Assembly: GCA_001969505.1 (NCBI GenBank)
Contig: LSSK01000236.1
Span: 8,302-19,211 of the forward strand
Length of the DNA stretch: 10,910 bases
Reading direction: 5' to 3'
Source: Zancudomyces culisetae
Lineage: Eukaryota > Kickxellomycota > Harpellomycetes > Harpellales > Legeriomycetaceae
Both the position numbers and the translations under genes were made by a program. Below are positions 1-7,309 of the stretch, piece by piece; within the stretch, counting starts at the first letter, position 1, and each line of letters opens with the position of its first letter. Under the pieces are notes generated by a model, which was not told the DNA's origin, ran no database searches, and saw only the letters and a list, made by a program, of their open reading frames with translations.

Positions 1-436
1 CTGTCTCCACGTCTTCAAAAGTGAAGTACGTTACTTTGTTGAATTTATCGTGTTCCACAAACCCGAAATAGTCCTTCATAAAGCGCATGAGTGTTATCAG
101 GTCTTGATCGTGGTACCCTTCGAATTGGGCCCAACTTACACCGAGCTTGTAGTCGGATCCTCTAATAGATAATTTTCTTACTAATCTTTCATTACCCCCA
201 TTATGGAGGTGGTAAACGGATCTTTCCCCATACTGATCCCTGTCACTCACCATAATAGCTTTGTATGGCTTCTTACGCCTTCCTGTTTCGGCACTAAAAG
301 GTCTCCCCAAATTGGGTCCATTTGAATGCGCATCGTGCGCATTTTTCATGATTGCTTGGCGGTAGTCCAACCGCTGTCGCTTGTTGACGTTACCGGTGTC
401 GGTTCTGTCACCCCTCGTTTCCTCATCCCCCTCCAT
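1..436 (-). CDS. Hypothetical protein, N-terminal part (runs off the left edge)
   Basis: An uninterrupted minus-strand reading frame starts at an ATG at 436-434 and continues through position 1, giving about 145 codons without a stop. I do not recognise the family. The first 25 or so residues are polar and charged (MEGDEETRGDRTDTG, then an NKRQR patch), typical of a disordered, possibly nuclear-targeted leader. From about residue 55 the sequence looks folded, with motifs such as KPYKAIMVSDRDQYGERS, GVSWAQFEGY and an aromatic-rich stretch MRFMKDYFGF. There is no signal peptide or membrane segment. Its GC content (about 46% by my count, highest near the 5' end) exceeds that of the neighbouring AT-rich spacers, which supports coding but may also hint at a different origin. 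A TATATAT stretch near 557-563 lies about 120 bases upstream on this strand. I am confident that it codes; its function is unknown. Confidence 0.72.
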   Translation of the reverse strand, partial: MEGDEETRGDRTDTGNVNKRQRLDYRQAIMKNAHDAHSNGPNLGRPFSAETGRRKKPYKAIMVSDRDQYGERSVYHLHNGGNERLVRKLSIRGSDYKLGVSWAQFEGYHDQDLITLMRFMKDYFGFVEHDKFNKVTYFTFEDVET

Positions 437-716
437 TGTTGCTGAATTTGCTGTTAAAAACTGTATACTTATCTTAAAAAACGCTGCAATCTGATTGGTT
501 GATTCAGAAGAAAAGTTTTTTTACAAAGTTAAGAGAGGAAAAAAGAAGAATAAGGAATATATATCTGATAGTCAGAATTTGGCTAAAGTGCACTATTAGG
601 TGACTGCTCTATACTCACCCCCCATTGTATCCACCACCCAAACTCTCCAAAACTTTGATGCTATTAACAAACCCTTTTATGTAGCTATAGATATCATATC
701 CAATGTAACATTATTA

Positions 717-736
717 CCCCCCCCTCCCCCTCCCCT
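717..736 (-). repeat. C-rich tract (G-quadruplex-capable on the minus strand)
   Basis: Runs of 8, 5 and 4 cytosines are separated by single thymines in otherwise AT-rich DNA. On the minus strand this reads G4-A-G5-A-G8. Because the G8 run can supply two G-tracts, it satisfies a four-tract quadruplex pattern. It lies about 280 bases upstream of the left-edge gene's ATG. Confidence 0.7.
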
Positions 737-1193
737 TTTTCTTCCCCACAAATTTACTCATGTATCACCAGCTGAGAAACATCACGCGTGGATGTACCAA
801 CCTACAAAGTGGCAGCATAGCCAGATATACACACGCCGAGAATGTTACTGTTTAAAAGAAAGTGTGCACATTATCATAGCCACGGCAATACATACATGTA
901 CAGAAATATTTTCTCATTCAAATTAAGCACCATGTGTAAAACGTACAAAAAATGCTACACCTCCATCTCTATTCATGTATCAAGTTCATAACATTCTATA
1001 CTAAAAAAACTTCCATGTAGTGGCAGATGCCAAAACTCTTAACCAAACTTTCACACATTCGTACAAACCGCCAGTAGCTACCCCCACACAGAATCGAAAC
1101 TGAATACGCAGACTTTCCAACAGATGATCTCAACTTTAATAAATCTGAACCTATAACTGCGACTTCAGCAGCGCTTGTATACTAAAAAAACTC

Positions 1194-1199
1194 TTTATT
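1194..1199 (-). terminator. Poly(A) signal AATAAA for RPL27
   Basis: TTTATT on the plus strand is AATAAA in the RPL27 sense direction, about 80 bases past the RPL27 stop codon. That is an appropriate distance for 3'-end formation. Confidence 0.6.
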
Positions 1200-1278
1200 G
1201 ATGTAAAGTCAAGTCCGCCATTTTTACAAACTTTAGGAAAAAATTATTGTACTATTATCTGATTGTTTTAAAGACAGT

Positions 1279-2052
1279 TTAGAAACGGAGCTTGGAGAAG
1301 AACCACTTGTTCTTTCCTGCAGTGTATCGTTCCTGAAGGATTGACTTGATGGCCTTTCTGGACTTGGCACGTTGTGTTGGGTCCTTGAACATGTTCAAGT
1401 TTAGTGATTCCTTGATCTTTTCGAGCTCCATTCCGTAACGGGTTGGCATAACGTGGTTGTAGTTGACAACCTTGATGAATGGCTTGATGCGTGAGCGTCT
1501 GGCAATCTTCTTGACACCCATTGATCTGGTTACCTTGAGTGGGTAACGTTCGATACCGGCAACGGTACAGTATCCGTATTGGCGATCAGCTGTACCTTCA
1601 TCGTAGTTCTTAATGATTACGGCCTTCTTTCCGGCGTATCTTCCTTGCAAGATAATAACGACCTAATTTTTTTAAAAATAATACGGGTTAGATATTTCGT
1701 TAACTATTTTCGACTAGTGTCACATAAAACTGGTGTTTTACAATCCAACTGTTTAATTAGACAAGATATATATCATTTATGTGGGCCAAAACGCACTTCT
1801 TGCAGATTTCTTTAAAAAAAGTAATTGAATTCTCACTAAAACACGTATATTGAATAGTACACCGCAAAGAAACTCGTCGTTAAATACGGTTGTTCAAGTA
1901 TATTCCGTTTTGAATCCAAACAAACGTTTGATAAATCAAGTTCTAATCTACAAATATACGCTCGGCACTTCAAAGGTTTCCGTCACTCTATAAACCGCGC
2001 AAAAAATAAAATATAATTAGCTTACCTTTCCTGGCTTCAAGAACTTGGGCAT
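1279..2052 (-). CDS. RPL27: 60S ribosomal protein eL27 (L27e), two exons
   Basis: The gene encodes a structural protein of the large cytosolic ribosomal subunit. Exon 1 (2052-2026) encodes MPKFLKPGK, and exon 2 (1662-1279) continues as VVIILQGRYAGKKAVIIKN and ends GKNKWFFSKLRF, TAA at 1281-1279. The joined protein is 136 residues, the usual eL27 length. Family hallmarks visible are the KOW-like N-terminal segment (PGKVVIILQGRYAGKKA), VAGIERYPLKVT, RIKPFIKVVNYNH, MPTRY and the C-terminal GKNKWFFSKLRF. IERYPLKVT and KPFIKVVNYNH match fungal eL27 more closely than animal eL27. The start has A at -3. The reading frame of exon 2 has no ATG before the conserved GRYAGKK, so the upstream exon is required. 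It is transcribed away from the aquaglyceroporin gene and in the same direction as the left-edge gene. The identification is secure. Confidence 0.97.
1663..2025 (-). other. RPL27 intron (363 nt)
   Basis: The sense-strand 5' site is AAG|GTAAGC and the 3' site is ATTAG|GTC. A CTAAC branch-point match lies at 1691-1687, about 20 bases before the acceptor AG. Joining the exons restores the conserved PGKVV segment in phase 0. An intron shortly after the start codon is common in fungal ribosomal protein genes. I saw no box C/D or H/ACA snoRNA features inside it. Confidence 0.93.
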
Positions 2053-2636
2053 CTTTACAAACTAATCTATAATATGACTAATATATTTAGTATATTGGGT
2101 TTTTTTTCCTAAAGAAAGAGTTGGCAAGTTTTATTATTATTACCCACTTTAAAATTTTACATATAAAATTTAGAGATTCAAGCTACAAATTTTTTTTTAG
2201 CCAATTGACTTTTTTCATGGCCTTTTCGTTTTTTTTAGCTATTTTTTTTTCTTGGAATACTTTAAACCAGAAATCAAAAATATTCAACTATCTTTTTATT
2301 GGCCGAGTACAAAAATAAAGTACAGAAACTCGATAGCATATTTGATTCTTGTTAAAAGTAAAGTACTCTAAAGCACAAGATAAATCCATTAATGGAGGAC
2401 AATTCAGAACTTTACTAATGATATACATAGCTTCATGTTAGCTGGAGCCGTGTTGTTTTACTTAAAATACAGTTGAAAGGTATGTGTACCAGTGCTGTGA
2501 AAAGACTATTGAAAGTATACACAAATATACACAAACCCATATAATATATATGTATATATAATAGAGAGAGAAGGAAAGGAGTGTGGAGCACATTATTTGG
2601 GTCAGATCTCAAAAAATTGAAAACAAGCAAATTTAC

Positions 2637-2699
2637 ATTCATTTTAAATCCATTTCCCAGCCCGCTGATCAAATCTTTTAAAGCATTCACATCAATCAT
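2637..2699 (-). other. Exon-like segment flanked by splice-site matches (candidate only)
   Basis: Reading the minus strand, CTAAC at 2720-2716 is followed by CTACTCAG ending at 2700. Then come 21 open codons, starting ATG ATT GAT and encoding MIDVNALKDLISGLGNGFKM plus N, and then GTAAAT at 2636-2631. The piece has a more coding-like composition than its surroundings, and the frame stays open on both sides for 101 codons in total. I could not find convincing partner exons or a protein family, so this may be chance. Confidence 0.2.
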
Positions 2700-3153
2700 C
2701 TGAGTAGATTTCAGAGTTAGTGAACCTTCCTTTTGCAATCAAAAATCCGCCCCCAGAAAACCATTTACAAGATAAAAAAACCTGGTTATTTCTATAGGAT
2801 TGGTTGGTTGTACACTACACCTCACCTAGACCTTCGTATAGTATCAAACAGTCTTGTCTTGATAAATATCTGTTCTTTGTATAGTATTTGTGGCAAAACA
2901 AATATTTATTATCATAAAACCAACATGGAGGCGTGATGGTACCCGTATTTGATGTTCTGACAAACTGTTTTAGCCAAAGGCAACAAATTCACCTTATTTA
3001 CATGACTGTACTTGTGTAGTATTTTGATATATTATATCACAGTTGGTATCAAGTGCAGTATACATATTTATTAGCAAGTTTGTCACAATTGTTAATATAT
3101 GTAACTTCCTTAATAAATAGTAGAATTTTTTCAAAATAAACATGTTAGTATAG

Positions 3154-3336
3154 CTAGTATTTTTGATGTACGAATTGGTTTATTTTGTCAACTAGCTGTT
3201 CGATTTTGTGCTTATTGATGACTCTAAGCGCTTTCTTTGCTGCATTTCGATTTTTTCTACTACCAGAATTGTGCTTTGAAAAGCGTGCTGGAATTTCAAA
3301 GAGTGCCTCAAACAAACAACTTTTCTTGATATACAT
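3154..3336 (-). CDS. Candidate small basic protein, 60 residues
   Basis: A true ATG (3336-3334) opens a 60-codon frame that ends at TAG 3156-3154. The product is lysine- and arginine-rich (SKHNSGSRKNRNAAKKALRV then a charged helix-like NKHKIEQLVDKINQF), with no signal peptide or membrane segment. The A-rich sequence before the ATG and a TTTATT (sense AATAAA) about 85 bases past the stop are compatible with a gene. A second minus-strand frame (3192-3455) overlaps it in a different register but is interrupted by a proline run from the poly-G tract, so it is less credible. A TACTAAC at 3149-3143, just past the stop, could instead mean this is part of a spliced gene. I recognise no family, and chance is a real possibility. 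Confidence 0.28.
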   Translation of the reverse strand: MYIKKSCLFEALFEIPARFSKHNSGSRKNRNAAKKALRVINKHKIEQLVDKINQFVHQKY

Positions 3337-3389
3337 TTTTTAAAAAAAGTAGGTGTAAACAGTAGATTGATAAGATGACTGCAAATGTA

Positions 3390-3399
3390 GGGGGGGGGG
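3390..3399 (+). repeat. Homopolymer run of 10 G
   Basis: Ten consecutive guanines lie in AT-rich spacer, about 410 bases upstream of the aquaglyceroporin ATG. A second run of exactly ten lies at 8135-8144. Confidence 0.85.
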
Positions 3400-3550
3400 T
3401 CATAAACATCAAAGTGGATAAATATATTTACGTTTTGTATCAACCACAAATACATAGTCTTCGGAGCGCATATTCAGAATACTCTTGCACACCAGTTTTA
3501 ATTTAAAAAACAAAATAAACGGGAGCACTGTTGTGTATAGTCTAAAAATG

Positions 3551-3558
3551 TATAAATA
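3551..3558 (+). promoter_or_regulatory. TATA box candidate for the aquaglyceroporin gene
   Basis: TATAAATA matches the TATA consensus and lies about 260 bases before the ATG at 3810. Between it and that ATG I find no other plus-strand ATG, so a transcript started just downstream would use 3810 as its first start codon. Confidence 0.45.
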
Positions 3559-3809
3559 AGCAGCTTTATACAAGTCATTGCTATTGCTCTAAGTAAAAAA
3601 GGATTTTATTTCCTAGCGGTTCAGTTAATAGATAGCTCATCTACAGTTTCGCCATTTTTCTTAAAAGATTCTAAGCGTAAAAAATAAAAGCACACTACTA
3701 ACATATAGACGTCTTTGGCTTATAATTCACGAGATACACATTATTCCACAGCAAAAAATTAGAATTGTTTAACACAAAAAAGAGGTTGAGCAAAAAATAC
3801 ATAATAGAA

Positions 3810-4718
3810 ATGTCAGAAAAGATAGAAATCAATGATACTGGCTCATCAAGTGGCAGTGTGGGAGTTGCAACAGCAGAAGAAATCAGGGCCAGAAATATCA
3901 AAATGTGGGATCAATTGGTATATATCCTTCAAAAACCGTTCCGTGATTATGGTATTTACCTCGCAGAGTTTGTTGGAACCTTTATCTTTGTATTTTTAGG
4001 AACATGTTCCATAGCAACTACAATGCTGGATCCTAAATTCAGCGATCTGGTTCTATTAATGATTTCTTTTGCTTGGGGTGCTGGTCTGTCCATGGGATTG
4101 TATGTATCCGCAGGAATTTCTGGTGGGCACTTAAACCCCGCAGTAACAATAGCAAATGGATTTCTGGGCGATTTCCCCCTAGCAAGAGTACTGGGGTACA
4201 TATTTTGTCAGGTGTTGGGTGGGTTTTCAGGCGCGGCACTTACTTTCTACCTGTTCTATGCAAAAATATACCAATTTGATGGCGGAAAACGAATGGTAAT
4301 AGGTGACAAGGCAACAGCTGGTATATTTGCTACATATCCCGCAGCACCAGATACAGTGCTTAGAAACTTTTTGACTGAATGTCTGCTTACTGTGGTGCTA
4401 GTTCTGGTTGGGAGATCGTTTACTGACAAACGAGTCAACAAAACAAATAGCCAAGGTTGTATGGAGCTCGGTATACTGCTCTTTGTTATTGCTTTGGGTG
4501 CGGGAAACAATACAGGGTTTGCTTTAAACCCAGCACGTGATTTTGGTCCAAGGTTGTTCACGCTTGCTGCTGGGTATGGAACGCAGGTTTTTTCGGCTTC
4601 CAACTACTATTTTTGGATTCCGATTGTTGGACCGATTTTTGGAGCAATCATAGGATATCTGATTTATGAGGTTTTGGTTATACCAAACAAGTATATCGAA
4701 CAAGAAAATGTTGTATGA
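3810..4718 (+). CDS. Aquaglyceroporin (MIP family, GlpF/Fps1-like channel)
   Basis: The protein has 302 residues and one exon. It should be a six-helix membrane channel for glycerol, water and small polyols. Helices are visible at roughly 48-70, 80-101, 125-150, 187-205, 218-235 and 268-292. Both half-helix pore motifs are canonical: SGGHLNPAVT (N109-P110-A111) and GFALNPARDFGPR (N240-P241-A242-R243). The Asp after NPAR marks the glycerol-permeable branch. The selectivity-filter positions appear to be Trp89, Gly230, Phe237 and Arg243, as in E. coli GlpF. The 47-residue N-terminus is hydrophilic and Ser/Gly-rich, and the C-terminal tail is only about 10 residues. It therefore lacks the long regulatory extensions and altered NPA motifs of yeast Fps1. 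The ATG at 3810 is the first in-frame ATG; earlier in-frame codons back to 3765 carry only TTG. Whether it sits in the plasma membrane cannot be read from the sequence. Confidence 0.95.
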   Translation: MSEKIEINDTGSSSGSVGVATAEEIRARNIKMWDQLVYILQKPFRDYGIYLAEFVGTFIFVFLGTCSIATTMLDPKFSDLVLLMISFAWGAGLSMGLYVSAGISGGHLNPAVTIANGFLGDFPLARVLGYIFCQVLGGFSGAALTFYLFYAKIYQFDGGKRMVIGDKATAGIFATYPAAPDTVLRNFLTECLLTVVLVLVGRSFTDKRVNKTNSQGCMELGILLFVIALGAGNNTGFALNPARDFGPRLFTLAAGYGTQVFSASNYYFWIPIVGPIFGAIIGYLIYEVLVIPNKYIEQENVV

Positions 4719-5579
4719 TTAACTTGAACAATAAACTTGGTTCCACAATAATGTTAATATCTTTTTTTGTTGATCTTTTTTTTATGTTGCTAGTAGAGCA
4801 CATTGTGGGTAAACAATACTTTTTAGTTTATAAATTAGTATATATTAATGTTAACTCGGATCCCAGTTCAAAAATACTAAAATGTTTTTATATATACTAA
4901 AAACACGCTTTGTAAGAAAAGTTTTTGTCATGTTACGCTATTAAAAGATAAAAATAAAAAGACGGATAAGGGCTGAAGAAGGAAACCGTTTTTGTGAGGA
5001 TAATACTAGATGGAGTATTGTACGTTTAGTAGGTGTTAAGATTAGTTTTGAATTGAAATAACAATGCAATCCATTATACAATAACAAGCTTGAGTTGGTT
5101 AATGAAAAACCTGGGCACTTGCACCAGAAATGAAATGCTTTTTCTTTTATAAGATACAAACAACCACAAGATTTACACAACTCCCCCAGATTTAATCTAG
5201 TGATTGTTTTGCTTGTGAGTCAGTTAGGCGCAATTTTCATGGTATTTGAATGTAATTTGATCACCATCAGGATAGAAAAAAATTTTTTTTAGAGTCTTTT
5301 GACAAGGGAAAATAGCAAATAAAAATCCAAATCCACAAGCCAATTCAAAGAGGGAAAGGGACAAGAAACGGAAAAGAAAAAGTTACAAGCAAAGAAGCAT
5401 ACACTTTTCTAAATATATAGTTTGCGTGTTCTATAAACCTGTTTACACAAAACAAGCGTAAATTTAGTGTATATACATTCTACCTCTTCAATCTCTCTCA
5501 AAAAGAACTCGTAGGTCAAGTTTAAAAGAAATTGATAAGACAGGACACAACACAAACAAACAAGAGTGCTGAAGAAATC
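4719..5579. other. Intergenic region between the aquaglyceroporin and HisRS genes
   Basis: It contains the 3' end of the aquaglyceroporin transcript and the HisRS promoter and leader. TA-rich elements near 5411-5419 and 5466-5475 could act as core promoter. The last 300 or so bases before the HisRS ATG contain no plus-strand ATG. A minus-strand open frame (5219-4941) contains a CxxC...CxC pattern but has no ATG start, so I do not call it a gene. No RNA gene is visible. Confidence 0.6.
4730..4735 (+). terminator. Poly(A) signal AATAAA for the aquaglyceroporin gene
   Basis: An AATAAA lies only about 12 bases after the TGA at 4716-4718. Several T-rich stretches follow. If used, the 3' UTR would be very short; other A-rich elements downstream (about 4950) could serve instead. 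Confidence 0.4.
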
Positions 5580-7299
5580 ATGACGGATGATTACAAGAGC
5601 GAAATAGCAAAACTGGGCAGTATGCTTAAAGAGTTGAAGGCGAAAAATGCCCCCGAAGAGGAGATTGCAACAGTCAAGAAACAGCTTGAAGAAGTAAAGA
5701 AACATCTTTGGAAGGGTACGTCAGTTGGTTCGGCAGGAAAAGAAAAGAAGGGAGCACAAATCACTTTAAAAACACCAAAGGTGTGCTGATTTACAAGTAT
5801 ATTTTTATACAAAATATTTATTAAAGGCCAATACGGGATATATTATATAATACCATTACTTTAAAAAGAAAAAAGCTAGAAATGCTGAGAAATTATAAAT
5901 GTGCTTTGAAAAATAGGGAACTAAAGATTACAACGAGAGGGAAATGCATCTTCGAGAGAGGGTGATTGGGACAATCACAGGAATCTTTAAAAAATATGGA
6001 GGAGTACCAATCGATACGCCTGTATTTGAGCTCAAGGAGATTTTGACAGGAAAGTATGGAGAAGATAGCAAGCTGATATACGATTTGGAAGACCAAGGAG
6101 GTGAAAAGTGTGCATTGAGATATGATCTTACAGTACCATTTGCTAGATATTTGGCTGCAAATGGAATAGCAAATATCAAGAGATACCATGTAGCCAAAGT
6201 GTACAGAAGAGATCAGCCAGCAATGACTAAAGGAAGAATGAGAGAATTCTACCAGTGTGATTTTGACATTGCAGGGCAATATGATGTGATGATACCAGAT
6301 GCAGAGATAGTTGCAGTACTCAAGGAGGTTTTGACAGCGTTGGATATAGGAGAATTCTTAATCAAGATGAACCACCGAAAGATTCTGGATGGTATCTTTG
6401 CAGTGTGTGGAGTACCAGAAGAAAAGATCCGAACAATTTCTTCAGCGATTGACAAGCTAGATAAACAGAGCTGGGAGGATGTAAAAAAGGAAATGGTCGT
6501 TGATAAAGGATTAGACGAAATCATAGCAGACAAAATAGGAACATACGTAAGACGTAAGGGAGGACCAGAGCTTGTGGATTCATTGTTGGAAGATTCTGAG
6601 TTGACCAGCAACAAGAGATTGAAGGAAGGGTTAGAGGAAATGAAAAAGTTTTTCGAGTACTCCAAAGTGTATGGTACACAGGACAGAGTCAGTTTTGACT
6701 TGAGTTTAGCAAGAGGATTGGACTATTACACTGGTATAATCTACGAAGCGGTGTTGATAGACGATGCACCAGTTCCTACAGCCCCAAAAAATTCCAAGGA
6801 TGAAGAGGCACAGACAAGAATTGGCTCAGTGGCAGCAGGTGGCAGATACGACGAGTTGGTTGGAATGTTTGCATCTTCAAGCAAAGGAAAAGTCCCATGC
6901 GTAGGAATTTCGTTTGGAATTGAACGGATATTTGCTATTTTGATGTCAAAATACGAGCAGAGCAAGCTTAGACCAAACCATACACAGGTATTTGTGATGT
7001 CAATGTCTGATGGATTATTGTTGGAGCGAATTGAGATTGCAAACTTGTTGCGCCAAAACAATATCAGTGCCGAATTCACATTTAAAACAAAGCCACGAAT
7101 GACTGCTCAGTACGAGTTTTGTGACAAGAATTTGATTCCTCTGGCTGTCATTATAGGAAAGGATGAGATTTCGAGAGGTGTTGTAAAGATCAAGGCTATG
7201 TCAAAAGAAGCTGCTGCTGCTGCCCAGACCAAGAATGAAGGTGATGAAGTCAAAGTTAGTGACCTGGTGGCAGAAATTTCAAGACGACTTTGTTTGTAA
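5580..7299 (+). CDS. Histidyl-tRNA synthetase with N-terminal WHEP-like domain, two exons
   Basis: A class II aminoacyl-tRNA synthetase that charges tRNA-His with histidine using ATP. Exon 1 (5580-5780, 67 codons) carries a charged helix-turn-helix, LKELKAKNAPEEEIATVKKQ, resembling a WHEP domain, then the linker ITLKTPK. Exon 2 (5917-7299) resumes GTKDYNEREM, restoring the universal LKTPKGTxDY junction. The joined protein is 527 residues, like cytosolic fungal and animal HisRS. Visible motifs: motif 1 region VPIDTPVFELKE (about 97-108), motif 2 KVYRRDQPAMTKGRMREFYQ (161-180), histidine loop LARGLDYYTG (331-340), motif 3 with GGRYDELVGMF and VPCVGISFGIERIF (375-406), then the anticodon-binding domain (about 423-527). 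The ATG at 5580 is the first in frame after an upstream TAA at 5523. I see no mitochondrial presequence. Family identity is secure; the WHEP assignment is by similarity of pattern. It is the orthologue of yeast HTS1 and human HARS1. Confidence 0.96.
5781..5916 (+). other. HisRS intron (136 nt)
   Basis: The boundaries are CCAAAG|GTGTGC and AAATAG|GGAACT. Removing it joins LKTPK to GTKDY in phase 0. The donor is weaker than GTAAGT-type sites. The branch point is unclear: CTGAG at about 5885 is the nearest CTRAY-like sequence to the acceptor. Retention would stop translation at the intron's own stop codons. Confidence 0.9.
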
Positions 7300-7303
7300 A
7301 AAA

Positions 7304-7309
7304 AATAAA
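7304..7309 (+). terminator. Poly(A) signal AATAAA for HisRS
   Basis: AATAAA begins 4 bases after the TAA stop at 7297-7299 and is followed by T-rich and GT-rich DNA (7315-7360), as expected for a downstream element. The closeness to the stop implies a very short 3' UTR, the same arrangement as in the aquaglyceroporin gene. Confidence 0.5.

Larger units (their letters stand above)
437..1278. other. Intergenic region between the left-edge gene and RPL27
   Basis: This stretch should hold the promoter of the left-edge gene (TATATAT near 557-563) and, at its right end, the 3' UTR of RPL27. It also contains a C-rich tract at 717-736 and two copies of a 15-base A-rich repeat at 997-1011 and 1178-1192. 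A 108-codon open frame at 600-926 begins with GTG, runs through the C tract as a proline run, and has no protein-like character, so I do not call it a gene. I see no tRNA or other structured RNA here. Confidence 0.6.
2053..3809. other. Divergent intergenic region between RPL27 and the aquaglyceroporin gene
   Basis: About 1.75 kb of AT-rich DNA carries the RPL27 promoter at the left and the aquaglyceroporin promoter and leader at the right. It contains long T runs (2100-2260), an AT/GA microsatellite-like stretch (about 2540-2580), a 10-G run (3390-3399), a TATA box (3551-3558) and two weak coding candidates on the minus strand (2637-2699 and 3154-3336). No tRNA or established gene is visible. 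Confidence 0.6.

Noticed and set aside
600-926. 108-codon plus-strand frame
   Set aside because: It starts with GTG, passes through the C-rich tract as a proline run, and shows no domain or coding-like composition.
2733-2936. 67-codon plus-strand frame in the RPL27/aquaglyceroporin spacer
   Set aside because: It starts with TTG, has no coding-like composition, and lies in AT-rich DNA where such frames are expected by chance.
3956-4603. Antisense and alternative-frame ORFs within the aquaglyceroporin gene
   Set aside because: They are mirror frames of a clearly conserved membrane channel, with no independent support.
5882-5966. ATG inside the HisRS intron encoding a mitochondrial-presequence-like MLRNYKCALKNR
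   Set aside because: It is out of frame with the HisRS exon by two bases and reaches a stop, so it cannot supply a targeting peptide without a further frame change.
5893-7079. Long minus-strand frames opposite the HisRS gene
   Set aside because: They are shadows of the conserved plus-strand coding sequence; the HisRS motifs fix the real frame.
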